NCBI GenBank assembly: GCA_018466975.1
Contig: CM031555.1
Span: forward strand, 806,001-870,000
DNA from: Sparassis latifolia
Taxonomy: Eukaryota > Basidiomycota > Agaricomycetes > Polyporales > Sparassidaceae
Direction: 5' to 3'
Length of the DNA: 64,000 nt
A program made the translations under genes and the position numbers. A model generated the notes under the pieces. It saw only the letters and a list, made by a program, of their open reading frames with translations, ran no database searches and had not been told where the DNA came from. Positions 61,251-64,000 of this stretch are shown piece by piece; within the stretch, counting starts at the first letter, position 1, and each line of letters opens with the position of its first letter.

Positions 61251-63133
61251 TCAGAAAATCTGGACGGGAGCAGCCGCCTTCGGCTTTCGGTTGCTTTCGC
61301 TCGACTCGCGGATGGCCCAGGTGAGCTGATAGGTCCTGCACGCGTCTATTGCAGAAGCGACGAGTGAGAAGCAGGCAGTCAATGCGGATCAGTGCAGACG
61401 TACCCTCGAAAGTGCTCAGGATCTGCGCGGTCTCCGGATCCTCTTCAATGTCCTCGATGTTGTCAATCAACACAGAGATCTGGCACGCAGGATAACCATC
61501 AGCATGCGGTGAGACAACACAGGCACAACAACGTTGAATACCTCGGAGAAAAAGGGATCATCATCGGGGAACCTGTGCGATTCTTCGTAGTCACTGCCAG
61601 GCTTGCGGATAAAGAGGATGGGTTGCACGTATGGGTTAACGAGCCTATCACCACGATACGCGTCAACTTCAGTCTCATGAGACAAAGGAATGCTGCGCAC
61701 TTCAGCTGGTACCCATCCGCGTAGACTTCAAGCTCGCAGCTGTAGTCGTGTCCCTGGAGCGCGACCAGGTGGATGAAGCTGCCCACTGCGCCGTTCTCAT
61801 ATTTCCTGTTCGTCAAGAATTCCTTGGAGTCAGCTCAGGAACTCAGTGTACTGGCGTGAAGGCGTACCAGGTCGCCGCCGTGACACGCGGGACGCGGTTC
61901 TCAGGTGGGATGGCGGTCTCGTCGACGGCAATCTTGGAGAGGTGCCCCGCGTTCTCGTCCCACTCGAGCGAGTGCGCGTTGACGGTACTCATATCGACTT
62001 CGCCGCCAAAGTAGCGGGAGAGGTCGCAGAAGTGGGTGCCCTGCTCGATGATCGGGCCCGCGCTGTGCGCATATAACGATCTTCAGACGGAGCGGCGTCT
62101 CCCGGGGAGTGGGGGTACGCACCTCCTGGACTTGTCCCACCAGTCGGGCTTGGCGATGGCTTCGTACGCACATGCGTAGCGCGCGACCGTGGCCATGACA
62201 GTGAGGTCATTGTCGTGGAGGATCTGCTTCATCATTTGAACGGCCTTCAAGTACCGCAGCATATAACTACCACACAGGCGTCAGCGACGCGCACAGAGTA
62301 TTTCGAAGAAGCGGACGCACCCGGTGGAGCAAATGGTCTGGCTGTCGCTGATGTGCTTGGCAACCTTGAACGCCTCCTCGATCTCGCTGCTGGGCCCTGT
62401 CGCAGCCGGCTTCTCGATGAACATGGCGACGCCGGGGAAGTGGCGGAGGATCTGGAGCTCGATGTCGCGCCCGGGCTGCGTGGTGCCACGGAACATGGGC
62501 GGGGAGCCCACGATGACCGCACGCGGCGTGTCCTTGCGCGACATGTTCTTCACGAAGTCGTCGAGCGTCTTGAACACGCGCGTGTTCTCGTACGCGGAGC
62601 GCACGAACGTCTCGCACTTCTTCTGCAGCACCGCTGTCGCGCGATCGATGGCAGGGTCGATCAGCGCGACCACCTTGAGGCGCGGTCCGAGCTTGCTGTG
62701 GGCCGGTGAGCAAGTAGGAAGAATACAAGGATGAAGACTCACTGTTCGAAACGGAAGGAGTGGTTCCAGGGACCCTCATCGGAACCTGCGTAGACACGAT
62801 CAGGTCGCCAGACTGATCGGAGACGCGCTGTATGCGCACCGAACATGATGTTTCCCGCGCCGACGAAGACGACATTGAAGTCGGAGACACCGCCGACATG
62901 GGAGACCCTGGAAGGTACGATCACCGTTTGGGGTCAGCATGCGCGCCCAGCGCAATTAGGTCATAGTTGGTGACACTGAACTTGTCCATAGGAATCAACC
63001 TGGACGGGTCGATGGACGGGCGTCGGGAAGACATGCCCGACTGACGTCTGGAGTGGGGCGAGTCGAGGATGGACTGCCGTCGCCCGACACCATAATTCGG
63101 GGAGTCGATGGCGGACGGTCTGCGGCTGGCCAT
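61251..63133 (-). CDS. Gfo/Idh/MocA-family NAD(P)-dependent oxidoreductase
   Basis: Starting MASRRPSAIDSPNYGVGRRQ, the protein has a Ser/Arg-rich extension of about 60 residues before the Rossmann fold (DFNVVFVGAGNIMFGSDEGP). Further blocks are LKVVALIDPAIDRATAVLQK, the family motif FIEKPAATG, and YMLRYLKAVQMMKQILHD. GPIIEQGTHFCDLSRYFGGE follows, where the histidine is the usual catalytic position, then a C-terminal alpha/beta domain (SFIHLVALQGHDYSCELEVY; FIRKPGSDYEESHRFPDDD). The end, RTYQLTWAIRESSESNRKPK to QIF, needs a final 60-bp intron. About eight introns. Substrates of this family are sugars or sugar acids; the specific one is unknown. The N-terminal extension is unusual and may be a localisation or phosphorylation region. 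Confidence 0.85.
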
Positions 63134-63480
63134 GGTGGGAGATTGTTACAGTGGAAGAGGATTGGAAGGCGAGGTAGGAGCTATATAGCAAGCTACAGCG
63201 GGTGTGGACTCGATGGGATGATGTAGATAAGATGGGGGGTGATGGGAAGGATGCTCCCTGTCTCAGTCTGTCCGAGCGACGCCGCGAGTGGAGCCCACTG
63301 CGCCCCCCACGCCGTCTATAACGACGGTGCGTCTTGTTCGCTGACATGCATAATGTGTGTAGTACAACGTGAATAAGTGATGATCATGCTAAATACGGAG
63401 GGGCAGATGCAAAGGCTGGAGAATAATGCGAAGAACAATGTGCGTATGGTAGGGTATACAGGGTATCCACTCTTTCCGAG
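63134..63480. other. Intergenic region
   Basis: Promoter side of the Gfo/Idh/MocA gene and 3' flank of the coiled-coil gene. No gene is recognised. Confidence 0.55.
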
Positions 63481-64000
63481 TTATGTTGCGCTTCCTTCTC
63501 CCGGTCGACCAACTTTCTGCCTGAGCTCCCGCTGCCGCCGCTCTGCAGCCTCGAGCCTCTCCGTCATCGCGCGCAGCTCCGCCTTGAGCTTCTCGTTTTC
63601 CTGCGTGAGCTTCAAGACATTGCTCGCGCGCTTCTGCACAATCTCCACTCTGTGGTCGACCAGCATCAATCACCCGTCACCAGCACTGCAGGAGCGGTCC
63701 GTGGCAACGCGAAGTGACAACGACTTACTCAGGGTTACTGGCGCGCGAGGACTCGGCCAGGATGGACTCGAATGTCATGGTCAGGTCAAGCTCGGACTGC
63801 GGCAAGTCAACGTCTACAAGGGGTGGGGATGATGGCGTGCGTGAGAGGGCGGGAGCAAGCGAGTCCTCGTCCTCATCCTCGCCTTCGCCCTCGCCCTCGC
63901 TCTCATCGGGTAGTTGGGCATCGTCTGGACGCGCAAGGTCCTCGCTAAGTGCAGACGTCGCGCCGAGTCAGATGAGAGACTTCGGGAGCGGCTGCAGGAC
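63481..64000 (-). CDS. 3' end of a coiled-coil protein gene (partial)
   Basis: The last exon (63481 to about 63658) encodes a heptad-patterned coiled coil VEIVQKRASNVLKLTQENEK to AAERRQRELRQK, ending GRPGEGSAT. It joins across an intron (about 63659-63730) to ESILAESSRASNPE, preceded by an acidic region of alternating Glu/Gly/Asp. The gene runs off the right edge, so its family and function cannot be named. Confidence 0.6.

Overview
The window is nuclear DNA of a filamentous basidiomycete, most likely an Agaricomycete. Genes are dense, GC-rich and split by many short introns of about 48 to 60 bp with GT-AG (occasionally GC-AG) borders. They sit on both strands and there are no operons. The gene set is eukaryotic: Hsp90, Rpt3, eIF1, RPS21, NAC-alpha, Argonaute, Tsc1, a 7TM opsin relative and a basidiomycete-type sesquiterpene synthase. 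All exon joins were read by eye from splice signals and protein families, so outer limits are firmer than internal borders. Functions are assigned by family recognition only; no search was run.

Layout. 0.8-7.1 kb: a sphingoid-base/diacylglycerol-kinase-type lipid kinase (-), a SAM methyltransferase (+) and Hsp90 (-) with a heat-shock element upstream. 8.0-9.45 kb: a decayed, intron-containing copy of the mitochondrial cysteine desulfurase NFS1. 10.1-21.9 kb: an Argonaute gene (-) with a 7.9-kb Ty3/Gypsy chromodomain retrotransposon inserted inside one of its small introns. The element has 640/642-bp LTRs, a GGTTC target duplication, a Tf1/sushi-style self-priming site, a broken gag-pol and two extra ORFs after the chromodomain. 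22.8-31.5 kb: DUF1264 protein, Tsc1/hamartin, NAC-alpha, Trm9-type tRNA methyltransferase, Alg13 and P5C reductase. 32.3-39.2 kb: Rpt3 and cap-binding protein CBC2, then a 3.2-kb gene-poor stretch, then an RRM-like RNA-binding protein. 40.3-46.8 kb: an opsin-related protein without the retinal lysine and two tandemly duplicated short-chain dehydrogenases. 46.9-57.3 kb: SNRNP27, eIF1, a basic nuclear protein, a PP4R2-like subunit, a PAP2 lipid phosphatase, RPS21 and a Gyp7-type Rab GAP. 58.1-64 kb: a sesquiterpene synthase, a MITE-like inverted repeat, aprataxin/HNT3, a Gfo/Idh/MocA oxidoreductase and the 3' end of a coiled-coil gene.

Most genes are unrelated housekeeping functions that share short divergent promoters (methyltransferase/lipid kinase, ALG13/PRO3, RPT3/CBC2, RPS21/GYP7). 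The most striking locus is Argonaute. A transposon, the usual target of RNA silencing, sits antisense in a 52-bp intron of a silencing gene without touching its reading frame. The Argonaute frame can be followed through this point to the stop codon, and the presumptive catalytic DEDD residues are present. The last of them is encoded in an 8-nt microexon.
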